Source: JBKJTP01 sp046590195 (GTDB lineage Bacteria > Bacteroidota > Ignavibacteria > Palsa-1295). Taken from it: a stretch of 36,579 bases of DNA. Shown here one piece after another: positions 25,170 through 32,567 of the stretch (within the stretch, counting starts at the first letter, position 1; each line of letters begins with the position of its first letter). The stretch is from the NCBI GenBank assembly GCA_046590195.1, contig JBKJTP010000318.1, positions 1-36,579 of the forward strand, in the 5' to 3' direction. The notes beneath the pieces are model-generated. The model saw only the letters and a list, made by a program, of their open reading frames with translations, was not told the DNA's origin and made no database searches. A program made the position numbers and the translations under genes.

Positions 25170-25799
25170 CTACTCGACCACAATCCACTCCATCTCTGTC
25201 ATCGAATAGACAGGAGCGAGTGGTGTTCCGGTTGGTTTTGATTTAGTCCAGAGGACGACGTTGTATCGTCCTGTTCGTTTGAGATCGACGTGAAGATGGA
25301 GAAAGTTATTGTATCCCAATCCTGTCGATTCCCATTTCAGCACTGGGTAGGTGCCTGCGTAGTCCCCGCGTGTGCCGCCGTTATCGCGAAACGCAAGATA
25401 GACGACATCAATACGTGCAGGGCCAGTGATGTTAAGGTTGATAAACATACGCCAGCGTGTGCCAGCACGCATGAACATCACTTTGGAAAGTGATTCGGGT
25501 AGTGTCGCGGAGTCATTCCACGTTTTGTGGTCGAACATCCATTGCGCAGCCTCCGCTATGTTCGAGCCTTTGTCTGTGCCATTCGGCATACAGAGTGGCT
25601 GAGCCGCGATCGCCAACTGAGACGCACCCCAGGTTTGGTTAGCGAAGTCTGTGACACGCGCTCTGGACCCTGTGGCAATAAGCACACCGCCTCCGCCACC
25701 CAACTGAGCGAAAGCAACAAGATCGGTGATCTCTTTCGGTTGTGCGCCTTCCCAGTCATACCAGTCCGGTACTTCATCGAGTCTTATACAGCAACTCAT
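25170..25799 (-). CDS. Unknown protein, downstream copy of a paralogous pair
   Basis: 209 residues, no signal peptide, no known family. The N-terminus is MSCC. A helical lead (about 5-34) ends in a Gly5 run. The rest looks like a beta-sandwich: FANQTWGAS, AEAAQWMFDH, LPESLSKVMFMR, ARIDVVYLAFRDNGGTRGD, LKRTGRYNVVLW, with the ending VYSMTEMEWIVVE. It shares almost all of these blocks with the gene upstream. Twenty-one bases separate the two, and 50 bases separate it from the PLA2-like gene. Start ATG at 25799, no ribosome site seen. The product may be exported without a Sec signal or be cytoplasmic. Confidence 0.75.
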   Translation of the reverse strand: MSCCIRLDEVPDWYDWEGAQPKEITDLVAFAQLGGGGGVLIATGSRARVTDFANQTWGASQLAIAAQPLCMPNGTDKGSNIAEAAQWMFDHKTWNDSATLPESLSKVMFMRAGTRWRMFINLNITGPARIDVVYLAFRDNGGTRGDYAGTYPVLKWESTGLGYNNFLHLHVDLKRTGRYNVVLWTKSKPTGTPLAPVYSMTEMEWIVVE

Positions 25800-25820
25800 T
25801 GCTTATGCTTTTGCGATGAG

Positions 25821-26414
25821 TTACGGTACTGCGATCCATTCCATCTCCATCGTGCTATAGACCGGAGCAGCAGTCTTGCCCCAAAGCAGCATCGAGAAGT
25901 TGCCGAGTTGCTTGAGCGTGACCGTTAGGAACATGTTGCCGGTGAAACCTGTGACACCATTGTCGAAGCTGATCACAGGATAACTAGCCTGTCCATCGCC
26001 TCGCGTACCCGCATTGTCACGGAATCCAAGTTCAACTTTCGTTAGTGTACCTGTGATCGTGATTGGAATGCGCATCTCCCATTGAAGTCCAACCCGGACG
26101 AAGATCACCTTTTGAAGAGGTACTGGCAGTGTTGCCGCAACATTGCGTGTGAGATGCTGCATGTTCCACTGCGCGGCATTAGCTACCATCTGCATGTCGT
26201 CGGTGTGAACGGTGAGGCAATCGGGAAGTGCCGTGCCGCTATAGGCCATTGCAGAAGCAGCCCAGGTTTGAGATGCGAAGTCTGTCGCATTCTCATAAGT
26301 ACCTGTGATTCCATTGAGGGTGGCCTTCGCGATGAGATCGAAGATGTTCATCGGGCTGGACTTTTGCCACTGGATCCAGCTATTAGCAGCTTCGAGAGAT
26401 TGACAGCAAGATAT
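25821..26414 (-). CDS. Unknown protein, upstream copy of the paralogous pair, apparent ATA start
   Basis: Same unknown family as the next gene: FASQTWAAS, ANAAQWNMQH, LPVPLQKVIFVR, VELGFRDNAGTRGD, LKQLGNFSMLLW and the ending VYSTMEMEWIAVP. The first ATG is at 26351 (176 residues). However, the reading frame upstream, back to a TAA, encodes 21 further residues that align with the first 21 of the sister protein (SCC, then W-x-x-W, then P). The position matching the sister's initiator Met is an ATA codon at 26412-26414, with no ATG, GTG, TTG or CTG in between. So either ATA is used as the start, or the start codon was lost and translation now begins at 26351. I give the longer extent. First gene of the four-gene island. 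Confidence 0.65.
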   Translation of the reverse strand: MSCCQSLEAANSWIQWQKSSPMNIFDLIAKATLNGITGTYENATDFASQTWAASAMAYSGTALPDCLTVHTDDMQMVANAAQWNMQHLTRNVAATLPVPLQKVIFVRVGLQWEMRIPITITGTLTKVELGFRDNAGTRGDGQASYPVISFDNGVTGFTGNMFLTVTLKQLGNFSMLLWGKTAAPVYSTMEMEWIAVP

Positions 26415-26627
26415 AGGAAATTGAGTTTGGGTTATTGAGAACTGTTACACTCTTAAGAAACTCAGCACCAGCGAAAAGTTACACTAGGGCATGAAATAAT
26501 CCCCTGACTTTTGAGCGAGTGTACCGTCTTGCAAAATTATGACACGTTCTGCGGAATCCACCACTCAGTGAGTACTCAATTTACTGATTATTCTAAGATA
26601 ATTTACTTTGCTAATTGTTTCATTCTC
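26415..26627. promoter_or_regulatory. Divergent spacer between the accessory island and the GNAT gene
   Basis: AT-rich 213-bp spacer that should hold promoters for both directions. I see AT-rich candidate -10 elements near 26594-26604 but no pair good enough to call. Confidence 0.3.
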
Positions 26628-27257
26628 ATGCTTGAAGAGTTTGAGCCGATAGAGCCGCTGCCGAATAGGGTTGAGTCTGCACGATTGCTGCTGCGGCAGG
26701 TGCGGCTGATGGATGCGCGAGAGATCGCGGAGCTGCATACCGATGCGTATGCGAAGCACTTGCGGCCGTGGTCGCCACAGCCCGTGCCGCACGAGAACAT
26801 GGCTGAGGCCATCGCGGACTTCGAGAACTTCACGCTGCTCGCGCTCGAGCGTTGGGAAGAGGATCTCGATTACAGGTTCGCGGTCGTGCTCAAAGAGACG
26901 GGTTCGATCATCGGTTTGATCGGCATCACGAATATCATTCGTGGTGTCTCGCGCGCAGGATTCATCGGCTATTGGACCGGCGCCGATCATATCAACAAAG
27001 GTTACGCGACCGAGGCGACGGTGCTCGCATTGCAGTATGCGTTCGAGATGCTCGGGCTGCACCGGGTCAATCTCTGGATCGCTGAAGACAATTCTCCGAG
27101 CTTACGCATCGTTGAGAAGCTTGGTATGCGTTATGAGGGCACGGTCATCAAGGCGCTTTATCTTGGCGGCGAGTGGAAGGATACGAAGTCGTACGGGATC
27201 GTGATTGATGAGTGGCGTGCGCGTCGGGAAGAGCTCATGCGAATTCTATCTTCGTAG
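26628..27257 (+). CDS. GNAT-family N-acetyltransferase (RimJ/RimL-like)
   Basis: Transfers acetyl from acetyl-CoA, probably to a protein N-terminus or small amine. The ATG at 26628 gives 209 residues; the open frame back to 26511 is not GNAT-like. The N-terminal ESARLLLRQVRLMDA strand, LRPWSPQPV, the GFIGYWTGADHINKGYATEA acetyl-CoA loop (Q/RxxGxG/A replaced by NKGYAT, as in many RimJ-type proteins) and the final AEDNSPSLRIVEKLGMRYEG are typical. It stands alone on the plus strand. The substrate cannot be read from the sequence. Confidence 0.9.
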   Translation: MLEEFEPIEPLPNRVESARLLLRQVRLMDAREIAELHTDAYAKHLRPWSPQPVPHENMAEAIADFENFTLLALERWEEDLDYRFAVVLKETGSIIGLIGITNIIRGVSRAGFIGYWTGADHINKGYATEATVLALQYAFEMLGLHRVNLWIAEDNSPSLRIVEKLGMRYEGTVIKALYLGGEWKDTKSYGIVIDEWRARREELMRILSS

Positions 27258-27284
27258 GGGAGTTTCGCGCTTCGCGCTCAACGC

Positions 27285-27302
27285 GGCAGGCTAAAGCCCG
27301 CC
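27285..27302. repeat. Short imperfect palindrome, possible dispersed repeat
   Basis: GGCAGGCT-AA-AGCCCGCC, 8-bp arms with one mismatch, just after a CGCGCTTCGCGC stretch. No T-run. It resembles short palindromic intergenic units that recur in some genomes; only one copy is seen here. Confidence 0.35.
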
Positions 27303-27431
27303 TCCACACGTACTTTGATGAGTAACTATTAAGCGGGGCTGGCGTAGCAGATGTGTGCCGTGGACTGGAAGTTGATTATCTGCCTAAGTGAATAATTGAC
27401 TGGTCACTATCCGGTACTTATCGCAAAGGTT

Positions 27432-28154
27432 ATGAAAAATTTATTTACCGCTTTATCCTTGTTTGGTCTGTTAGCCGCTTATCCTGCGGGTTCAGACGCT
27501 CATTTTCGTCCTGATGATCAGCCACAATTAAAGGCTGTTCAGACAATTGCTGCCAAGGCCAAAGTATCCAAGGCTCCAACTGTGCAGCTATCTGCACAGG
27601 ATCTGGCCAGGATGCTCGAGCAGCAGGTGCTTTCGGGCGAAGGCGTGAGCATGAAGTTCAAGATCAAGAACGGCGAGAACGTCACGGTCATAGCCGATGT
27701 GAAGACGAAGAAGGTGCGCATCGAGACGGGCTCAATGACGATCGTCTCCGATGGCCAAACCGTCTATAATTATCAGAAGCGTAACAATCAGTTGACGATC
27801 GACGCGCTCGGCAAGGGCCGCGCATCGGCGCTTTCAAATCCGAAAGAGCTCTTCCTCTTCGCGACCAACTATTCTGCGAAGCTGGTCTCTGCCAAGAATG
27901 GCAATTACGTGTTGGCGCTGACCCCGAACGCGAATGTGCAGAACGCGCTGACCGCTGCAGGCGGGATCTCGCAGATCACGTTCAAGCTCGGCGTTGCGAA
28001 GGACAAGCTGAACATCAAGAGCGCATCCGCTGCGAGCAACGGGCAGAACGTCGAGACTGGCGCGCTGACCGTGAAGTCGCTGAAGACTTTGACGGCCTCG
28101 CAGTTCGCATTCAGTCCTCCTAAGGGTGCGAGGGTGATCGACCTGCGGGAGTAG
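27432..28154 (+). CDS. LolA-like outer-membrane lipoprotein carrier protein
   Basis: Likely periplasmic chaperone that ferries lipoproteins to the outer membrane, or a LolA-fold relative. The ATG at 27432 follows AAAGG closely and gives 240 residues with a signal peptide (MKNLFTALSLFGLLAAYPAGS). The diagnostic LolA core is present: VRIETGSMTIVSDGQTVYNYQKRNNQLTID region in order, then NPKELFLFATNY, as seen in family members. A lysine-rich linker of about 25 residues separates the signal from the fold. E. coli LolA is shorter. A perfect terminator lies downstream, so the gene is monocistronic. Confidence 0.85.
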   Translation: MKNLFTALSLFGLLAAYPAGSDAHFRPDDQPQLKAVQTIAAKAKVSKAPTVQLSAQDLARMLEQQVLSGEGVSMKFKIKNGENVTVIADVKTKKVRIETGSMTIVSDGQTVYNYQKRNNQLTIDALGKGRASALSNPKELFLFATNYSAKLVSAKNGNYVLALTPNANVQNALTAAGGISQITFKLGVAKDKLNIKSASAASNGQNVETGALTVKSLKTLTASQFAFSPPKGARVIDLRE

Positions 28155-28208
28155 TGGGTAGAGGTCAGAGGCTAGAGGCTTCTCTGACAAAACTGAGATT
28201 TTGACCGA

Positions 28209-28234
28209 ACACCGCTCCTATGAGCGGTGTTTTT
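28209..28234 (+). terminator. Terminator after the LolA-like gene
   Basis: Perfect 9-bp stem (28209-28217 with 28222-28230), a 4-base loop and a five-T run. It lies 54 bases after the stop codon and just before the ferredoxin ATG, which favours the start at 28257 over the frame's earlier ATG at 28227 inside the hairpin. Confidence 0.92.
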
Positions 28235-28256
28235 GTTTGCCTACCTTAAAAGTACA

Positions 28257-28592
28257 ATGGCCAGATACCAGCACCACATCTTCATCTGCGAGAATCTTCG
28301 TGACGAAGGTCACGAACGTGGCTCTTGCGCGGGCAAAGGCTCGATGGAGCTGAAGGGCGCGCTCAAAAAGCTGATCAAGTCGAAAGGATTACGCGAGCTT
28401 GTTCGTGCGAATTCCGCCGGCTGCCTTGATGCTTGCGAGTTCGGGCCGAGCATGGTCGTCTATCCTGAAGCGATCTGGTATGGCGGCGTTCAGCTTGGCG
28501 ATCTTGAGGAGATCATCGAGTCGCATATCGTTAATGGTCAGCCCGTCGAGCGTTTGCAGATCCAGGATCCGCGCTACACACAACTTTTCTAA
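28257..28592 (+). CDS. Thioredoxin-like [2Fe-2S] ferredoxin
   Basis: Small electron carrier with a thioredoxin fold. 111 residues from the ATG at 28257. Four cysteines, C11, C24, C56 and C60, follow the C-x12-C-x31-C-x3-C pattern of the Aquifex/Clostridium pasteurianum type. The opening HHIFICENLR and the later YPEAIWYGGV are characteristic. The redox partner is unknown. Eighteen bases separate it from the FAH-family gene, suggesting one operon through to the transporter. Confidence 0.94.
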   Translation: MARYQHHIFICENLRDEGHERGSCAGKGSMELKGALKKLIKSKGLRELVRANSAGCLDACEFGPSMVVYPEAIWYGGVQLGDLEEIIESHIVNGQPVERLQIQDPRYTQLF

Positions 28593-28610
28593 TACTCTAC
28601 TCACCTACGA

Positions 28611-29573
28611 ATGAAGCTTATCTCTTTCATCCCTGGCAAGGTCGATACACTCGATCCTGATTTTAAGCAAGCGCGTGTCGGTCTGGTCAAGGGCGACGAC
28701 ATCATTGATGTTGCACTCGCATCAAACAATTCGCTTCAGCAGGATATGATCTCGTTTCTCGAAGGTGGCGAGCGCAGCATGGATGTTGCGAGAAAGCTGC
28801 TCGAATCTAGCGATGCGAGCTATGCGATGAATGAAGTCACACTGCTTTCGCCAGTGCCGCGCCCAACTTCGATGCGCGATGGCTACGCCTTCCGCCAGCA
28901 TGTAGAGGCCGCACGCCGCAACCGCGGCGTCGAGATGATCCCCGAGTTCGATCTCTTCCCTGTCTTCTACTTCACGAATCACAATGGCGTGATCGGTCAG
29001 GGACCGATGCAGGTGATGCCCGAGCATTTGAAGAAGCTTGATTTCGAACTCGAAGCTGCGATCGTGATCGGTAAGAAGGGACGCAACATCAAGGCTGCTG
29101 ATGCCGATAACTACATCGCTGGCTACACGATCATGAACGACTGGAGCGCGCGCTACTTGCAGATGGAAGAGATGAAGCTCTCGCTCGGACCAGCGAAGGG
29201 CAAAGACTTCGCGACGGCACTTGGGCCGTGGCTCGTAACGAAAGATGAGCTGGAGTCCAAGAGGATCCCGAGCGCTGACGGCGATCGCTATGATCTGACA
29301 ATGACTTGCACTGTCAATGGCACTACGCTATCGCGCGGCAACTTGAAGGACATGACATGGAGCTTTGCACAGCTCATCGAGCGTGCGAGTTATGGCGTGA
29401 CACTCATGCCTGGCGATGTGATCGGTTCTGGTACTGTGGGCACCGGATGTTTGCTGGAGCTCAATGGCAGCAAGATCACCGATAATCTGTGGATCCAGAT
29501 CGGCGACACCGTTACGTGCGCGATCGATATGCTCGGTTCTCTCACCAATAACGTGATCGAAGAGAAAGTATGA
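28611..29573 (+). CDS. Fumarylacetoacetate hydrolase (FAH) family protein
   Basis: Metal-dependent C-C hydrolase or decarboxylase acting on a keto acid, by family. 320 residues. An N-terminal beta domain precedes the catalytic fold, with the metal-site region DFELEAAIVIGKKGRNI, the NDWSAR segment, KGKDFATALGPWLV and a TWSFAQLIERASYGVTLMPGD region ending in GSGTVGTG. Aromatic-compound and tyrosine catabolism genes are not seen nearby, so the exact substrate is open. Its TGA overlaps the next ATG (ATGA at 29570-29573). Confidence 0.92.
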   Translation: MKLISFIPGKVDTLDPDFKQARVGLVKGDDIIDVALASNNSLQQDMISFLEGGERSMDVARKLLESSDASYAMNEVTLLSPVPRPTSMRDGYAFRQHVEAARRNRGVEMIPEFDLFPVFYFTNHNGVIGQGPMQVMPEHLKKLDFELEAAIVIGKKGRNIKAADADNYIAGYTIMNDWSARYLQMEEMKLSLGPAKGKDFATALGPWLVTKDELESKRIPSADGDRYDLTMTCTVNGTTLSRGNLKDMTWSFAQLIERASYGVTLMPGDVIGSGTVGTGCLLELNGSKITDNLWIQIGDTVTCAIDMLGSLTNNVIEEKV

Positions 29574-29968
29574 AGAAGTTGATCGCTCTGTGCTGCGTGC
29601 TATTGATCACGTCTTGCGCCGGCAAAGAAGAAGTTGACGTTTCGCCGGAGGTAGTCGATTCGCTGGTCAAGCCGCAGACGCCTGTTGCTACTGGCGAAGG
29701 CATCGGGATCGATTCTAATTCGGGTGTTTTGGTCGATCGATCGCGCATGCGTTCGCCCGAGCACCTGAAGACGATCGAGCGGTTCGAGCCATTGCAGGTT
29801 GTTGAGATCTATCGTGAGTTCAAGCCGCTGCGCAAGGACAAGTTGAAACAAGCTACGCTTGATAGCTTTCTCGCCGTGAAGAAGATCACGCTCAAGGAGC
29901 TTCATGCGATCTTGAGTGAAGGCGATCAGCTTGGCTGGAATTCGCTAGAAGCACAGAGCAAGAAATGA
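29570..29968 (+). CDS. Small lipoprotein of unknown function
   Basis: 132 residues. The signal MKKLIALCCVLLITSC carries lipobox ITSC (C16). An acidic, Pro/Val-rich linker follows, then a charged helical C-terminal half (EIYREFKPLRKDKLKQATLD). No family recognised. Coupled by ATGA overlaps to both the FAH-family gene and the transporter, so it is probably made together with them. Confidence 0.8.
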   Translation: MKKLIALCCVLLITSCAGKEEVDVSPEVVDSLVKPQTPVATGEGIGIDSNSGVLVDRSRMRSPEHLKTIERFEPLQVVEIYREFKPLRKDKLKQATLDSFLAVKKITLKELHAILSEGDQLGWNSLEAQSKK

Positions 29969-30852
29969 CGTCAGCCGCGCGCAGAGGCTCCGTACTGATC
30001 TTGATAGCCGCCTTGCTTTGGAGCACAGGCGGCCTTTTTATCAAGTCCATTTCGATGGATGCCTGGGGCGTCTCGTTCTGGCGCAGCGCTTTCGCGGTTG
30101 TTACGCTCTACGTGGTCTATTACACGCAGCAGCACAAGATCGCGCATCACGAAGATGAGTCGTGGTTCAATCGCCATACGCTGCTCGCCGCACTCTTTTA
30201 CTCTGCGCTTTTGATCTTGTTCGTTGTGGCAACGAAGCTAACAACAAGTGCGAATGCGATCTTTCTGCAGTTCACAGCTCCGATCTATGTGCTGTTTCTG
30301 GAACCTCTGCTAACTCGGACGAAGATCAAGCGTGATGACATCATCACGGTCCTGATCGCGATCTGTGCGATGGGCTTGTTCTTCGTCGGCAAATTTGACA
30401 CTCGATCTGTCTGGGGCAATATCGCAGCGCTAACCAGCGGCGTCTTCTTTGCCGGTTATGCGCTGATGCTCAAGCATGATCGTGCTAGCGAAGCCACTCG
30501 TTGGCGCATTGTGATCATCGGTCATCTGATCATCATGGTCGCGATGCTTATGTATTCCGGAGTTAGCGGCAACACCATCATGCCGAACAACATGAACGAC
30601 CTGATGATGGTCGGATTCCTTGGTGTTGTTCAGATCGGTATTGCCTATTCGCTCTTTACGTTTGGGCTCTCGCATGTACGTGCTCTCGATGCGCTGTTGC
30701 TTTCGATGCTCGAGCCGGTGCTCAATCCGATCTGGGTCTATCTCGGCTTGGGCGAAACACCTACCAAGTACGCTATCATCGGTGGCGCTATCATCCTGGC
30801 GCTGGTTGCTATCCGCGCGATACGCGGCGAACGTACGCCTACTGCAGCTTAG
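29965..30852 (+). CDS. DMT-superfamily transporter (EamA family)
   Basis: Inner-membrane metabolite exporter or permease; the substrate is not readable. 295 residues, about ten membrane helices in two EamA repeats of roughly 140 residues. The first repeat begins LILIAALLWSTGGLFIKS and the second WGNIAALTSGVFFAGYALMLK, which are typical starts. The C-terminal helices include LLSMLEPVLNPIWVYLGLGE, the family's conserved EPV motif. The 3' end shares a 4-bp TTAG stop overlap with the convergent membrane-protein gene. Confidence 0.93.
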   Translation: MTSAARRGSVLILIAALLWSTGGLFIKSISMDAWGVSFWRSAFAVVTLYVVYYTQQHKIAHHEDESWFNRHTLLAALFYSALLILFVVATKLTTSANAIFLQFTAPIYVLFLEPLLTRTKIKRDDIITVLIAICAMGLFFVGKFDTRSVWGNIAALTSGVFFAGYALMLKHDRASEATRWRIVIIGHLIIMVAMLMYSGVSGNTIMPNNMNDLMMVGFLGVVQIGIAYSLFTFGLSHVRALDALLLSMLEPVLNPIWVYLGLGETPTKYAIIGGAIILALVAIRAIRGERTPTAA

Positions 30853-32351
30853 TGGAAGTTGAGATAGTGATGATAAATGTACGTGTCGAAGAATGCCGTG
30901 TAGCGAGAGCTATCGATCAGATAATACCTGATCCCGTCTCGCTTTGTCATCGGTGCCTTTGTCGCAACTAACATCGAATCCATCGGTGTCGGGAGCGCGT
31001 CAGTTGCGAGGTATCGAATGTAGGCCGAGCTCTTAGCTGGCGACATCATCGATGTGTCTCTGGCAAAGACCGACTGGAATCGCTTGGCTTCGACGCTGAA
31101 TCCCCCGATCAATCTGTGAGAACCCCGAGCGCGAAGAGCCGCTGGATCGAATGCGACATCTGTTGCCGGATCGAGAATGACTGGCACATTGCTCTTCTCG
31201 AACACCAGACTTCGAGAAGCATCAAGCATCTTTGCTTTTGATACCAGCGATGGATACGTAGGAAGATGCTTCGCGAAGTAGGTCGAGGAGTATAGCTGTG
31301 CATCGCTTGGCCTTTCGGCTCTCACATTATACGCTGCCTCAAGAGGCATGATCGCTGGCAGCAGGAAGAATGCTGTAATGTTGAACAGCGCATAGACTGG
31401 CTGCACCCATCGCTGCTTGGGAAGTCCACCAGTCTTGTCCAGGTAGGACACGGCCAGTATCAGCAGCAAGACAAGATGGATTGGCTCGGCCTTCACGAAC
31501 AGGAAGAGCGCGATCAGTAGGGATCCGAGATACTTTGTATTGGTCTTCTCTGATGGCGATCGGAATACCCAGAGCAGAAGTAGGTTGAACGTAACGAGAA
31601 GCCCTACGCCGAAATTGATCGGATTGATCTGCTCGAACATTCTATCGAAGCCCGCACCCAAGGCTATCGTGATGCCTGCGGAAGCGTATAGCATGTAGGC
31701 CAACAGCACCCAAACCGCCACGCCTAAAGAGACCGAAGCCAGCGCAGCAACTTTGCTTCTACCAGCGCCTTCGGATCCAAGGATCCTCACTAGCGTATAG
31801 ATGATCAGCGCCGCAGCAAGCAAACTATCGAAGCCCAGCATCAACGAAGCAAGCAAGCCCGCGCTTGCCAACCTTGTTGGTTTCCCACTTTCCCAGGTCG
31901 CGAGATACGCGCTGAACACAAGCACCATCATCATGGACTGTGGCGAATGCATCGCGAAGTAGAGGAATGAAATGTTTGCGATGACAAAGCCAACGCTCCA
32001 TTTTTCTTCTTGCGGGAATAGCTTTTGTATGAAGTAGACCGAGAAGCCTGTCGCGAGAGCTGCTAATATTCGGAAGCTTAGCTCGGGGTCTCGAAAGATC
32101 GAGGCTATGAGTCGAGCGGAGAGCTGGGTGTAGACGCCGTCAAATTCGTCTGAGGCAAGAATGCTGGGGATCTCCAGAGAGGAGAATGCACGCGCATCGA
32201 TCTGGAGATGCAGCGCTAGCTGAAAGAGGATGAACGACGCTAGTGCCGCAATAATGGGCAAAAAATAGCGTTTTTGGGAAGGAGAGAACACCGGGAAGTG
32301 CTTGAGCGAATTGGGTCTGACGAGTTCGAGCGCAATACGGATTGGCTCCAC
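30849..32351 (-). CDS. Polytopic membrane protein of unknown function, GT-C-like layout
   Basis: 500 residues from a GTG at 32351. About ten to eleven hydrophobic helices fill residues 28-345, then a soluble C-terminal domain of about 155 residues (STYFAKHLPTYPSLV, VPVILDPATDVAFD, DGIRYYLIDSS). Helices plus an extracytoplasmic C-terminal domain resemble GT-C glycosyltransferases or oligosaccharide-related membrane proteins, but I do not see a clear catalytic DD/ED motif in the first loop (ILASDEFDGVYTQ is the nearest). A cell-surface assembly role is a guess. A weak TATACT-like -10 is seen on the minus strand at 32374-32379. Confidence 0.75.
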   Translation of the reverse strand: MEPIRIALELVRPNSLKHFPVFSPSQKRYFLPIIAALASFILFQLALHLQIDARAFSSLEIPSILASDEFDGVYTQLSARLIASIFRDPELSFRILAALATGFSVYFIQKLFPQEEKWSVGFVIANISFLYFAMHSPQSMMMVLVFSAYLATWESGKPTRLASAGLLASLMLGFDSLLAAALIIYTLVRILGSEGAGRSKVAALASVSLGVAVWVLLAYMLYASAGITIALGAGFDRMFEQINPINFGVGLLVTFNLLLLWVFRSPSEKTNTKYLGSLLIALFLFVKAEPIHLVLLLILAVSYLDKTGGLPKQRWVQPVYALFNITAFFLLPAIMPLEAAYNVRAERPSDAQLYSSTYFAKHLPTYPSLVSKAKMLDASRSLVFEKSNVPVILDPATDVAFDPAALRARGSHRLIGGFSVEAKRFQSVFARDTSMMSPAKSSAYIRYLATDALPTPMDSMLVATKAPMTKRDGIRYYLIDSSRYTAFFDTYIYHHYLNFH

Positions 32352-32435
32352 CGAGCTTCTAAACGAAATTTGTAGTATATTGATTGTTAGAAACGAGCAC
32401 GGGTCGCGCTTTGGAGTCCCAATACTCCTGCATCA

Positions 32436-32449
32436 CGATGTTAACATCG
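32436..32449. promoter_or_regulatory. 14-bp perfect palindrome upstream of the membrane-protein gene
   Basis: CGATGTTAACATCG lies between the membrane-protein gene and the hairpin that follows ftsZ. It could be an operator for the downstream minus-strand gene; no regulator is identified. Confidence 0.35.
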
Positions 32450-32485
32450 CTTTGCACACGCAACCCGCCACCTCGTTCGTTTGAG

Positions 32486-32515
32486 GCCGGTCAGGAACTC
32501 CAGAACCTGACCGGC
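32486..32515 (-). terminator. Hairpin downstream of ftsZ, possible terminator
   Basis: Perfect 10-bp GC-rich stem (32486-32495 with 32506-32515) with a 10-base loop, 52 bases after the ftsZ stop. Neither side has a strong T-run on the minus strand, so it may end transcription poorly or protect the mRNA 3' end. Confidence 0.55.
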
Positions 32516-32567
32516 TTTCGTTTAGCAGGCTGAGGTTACCCTCACCAACTCTGTTTGGACCAGTCTT

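Noticed and set aside
26511..26627. Upstream extension of the GNAT protein
   Set aside because: The extra 39 residues are not GNAT-like; the fold starts right after the ATG at 26628.
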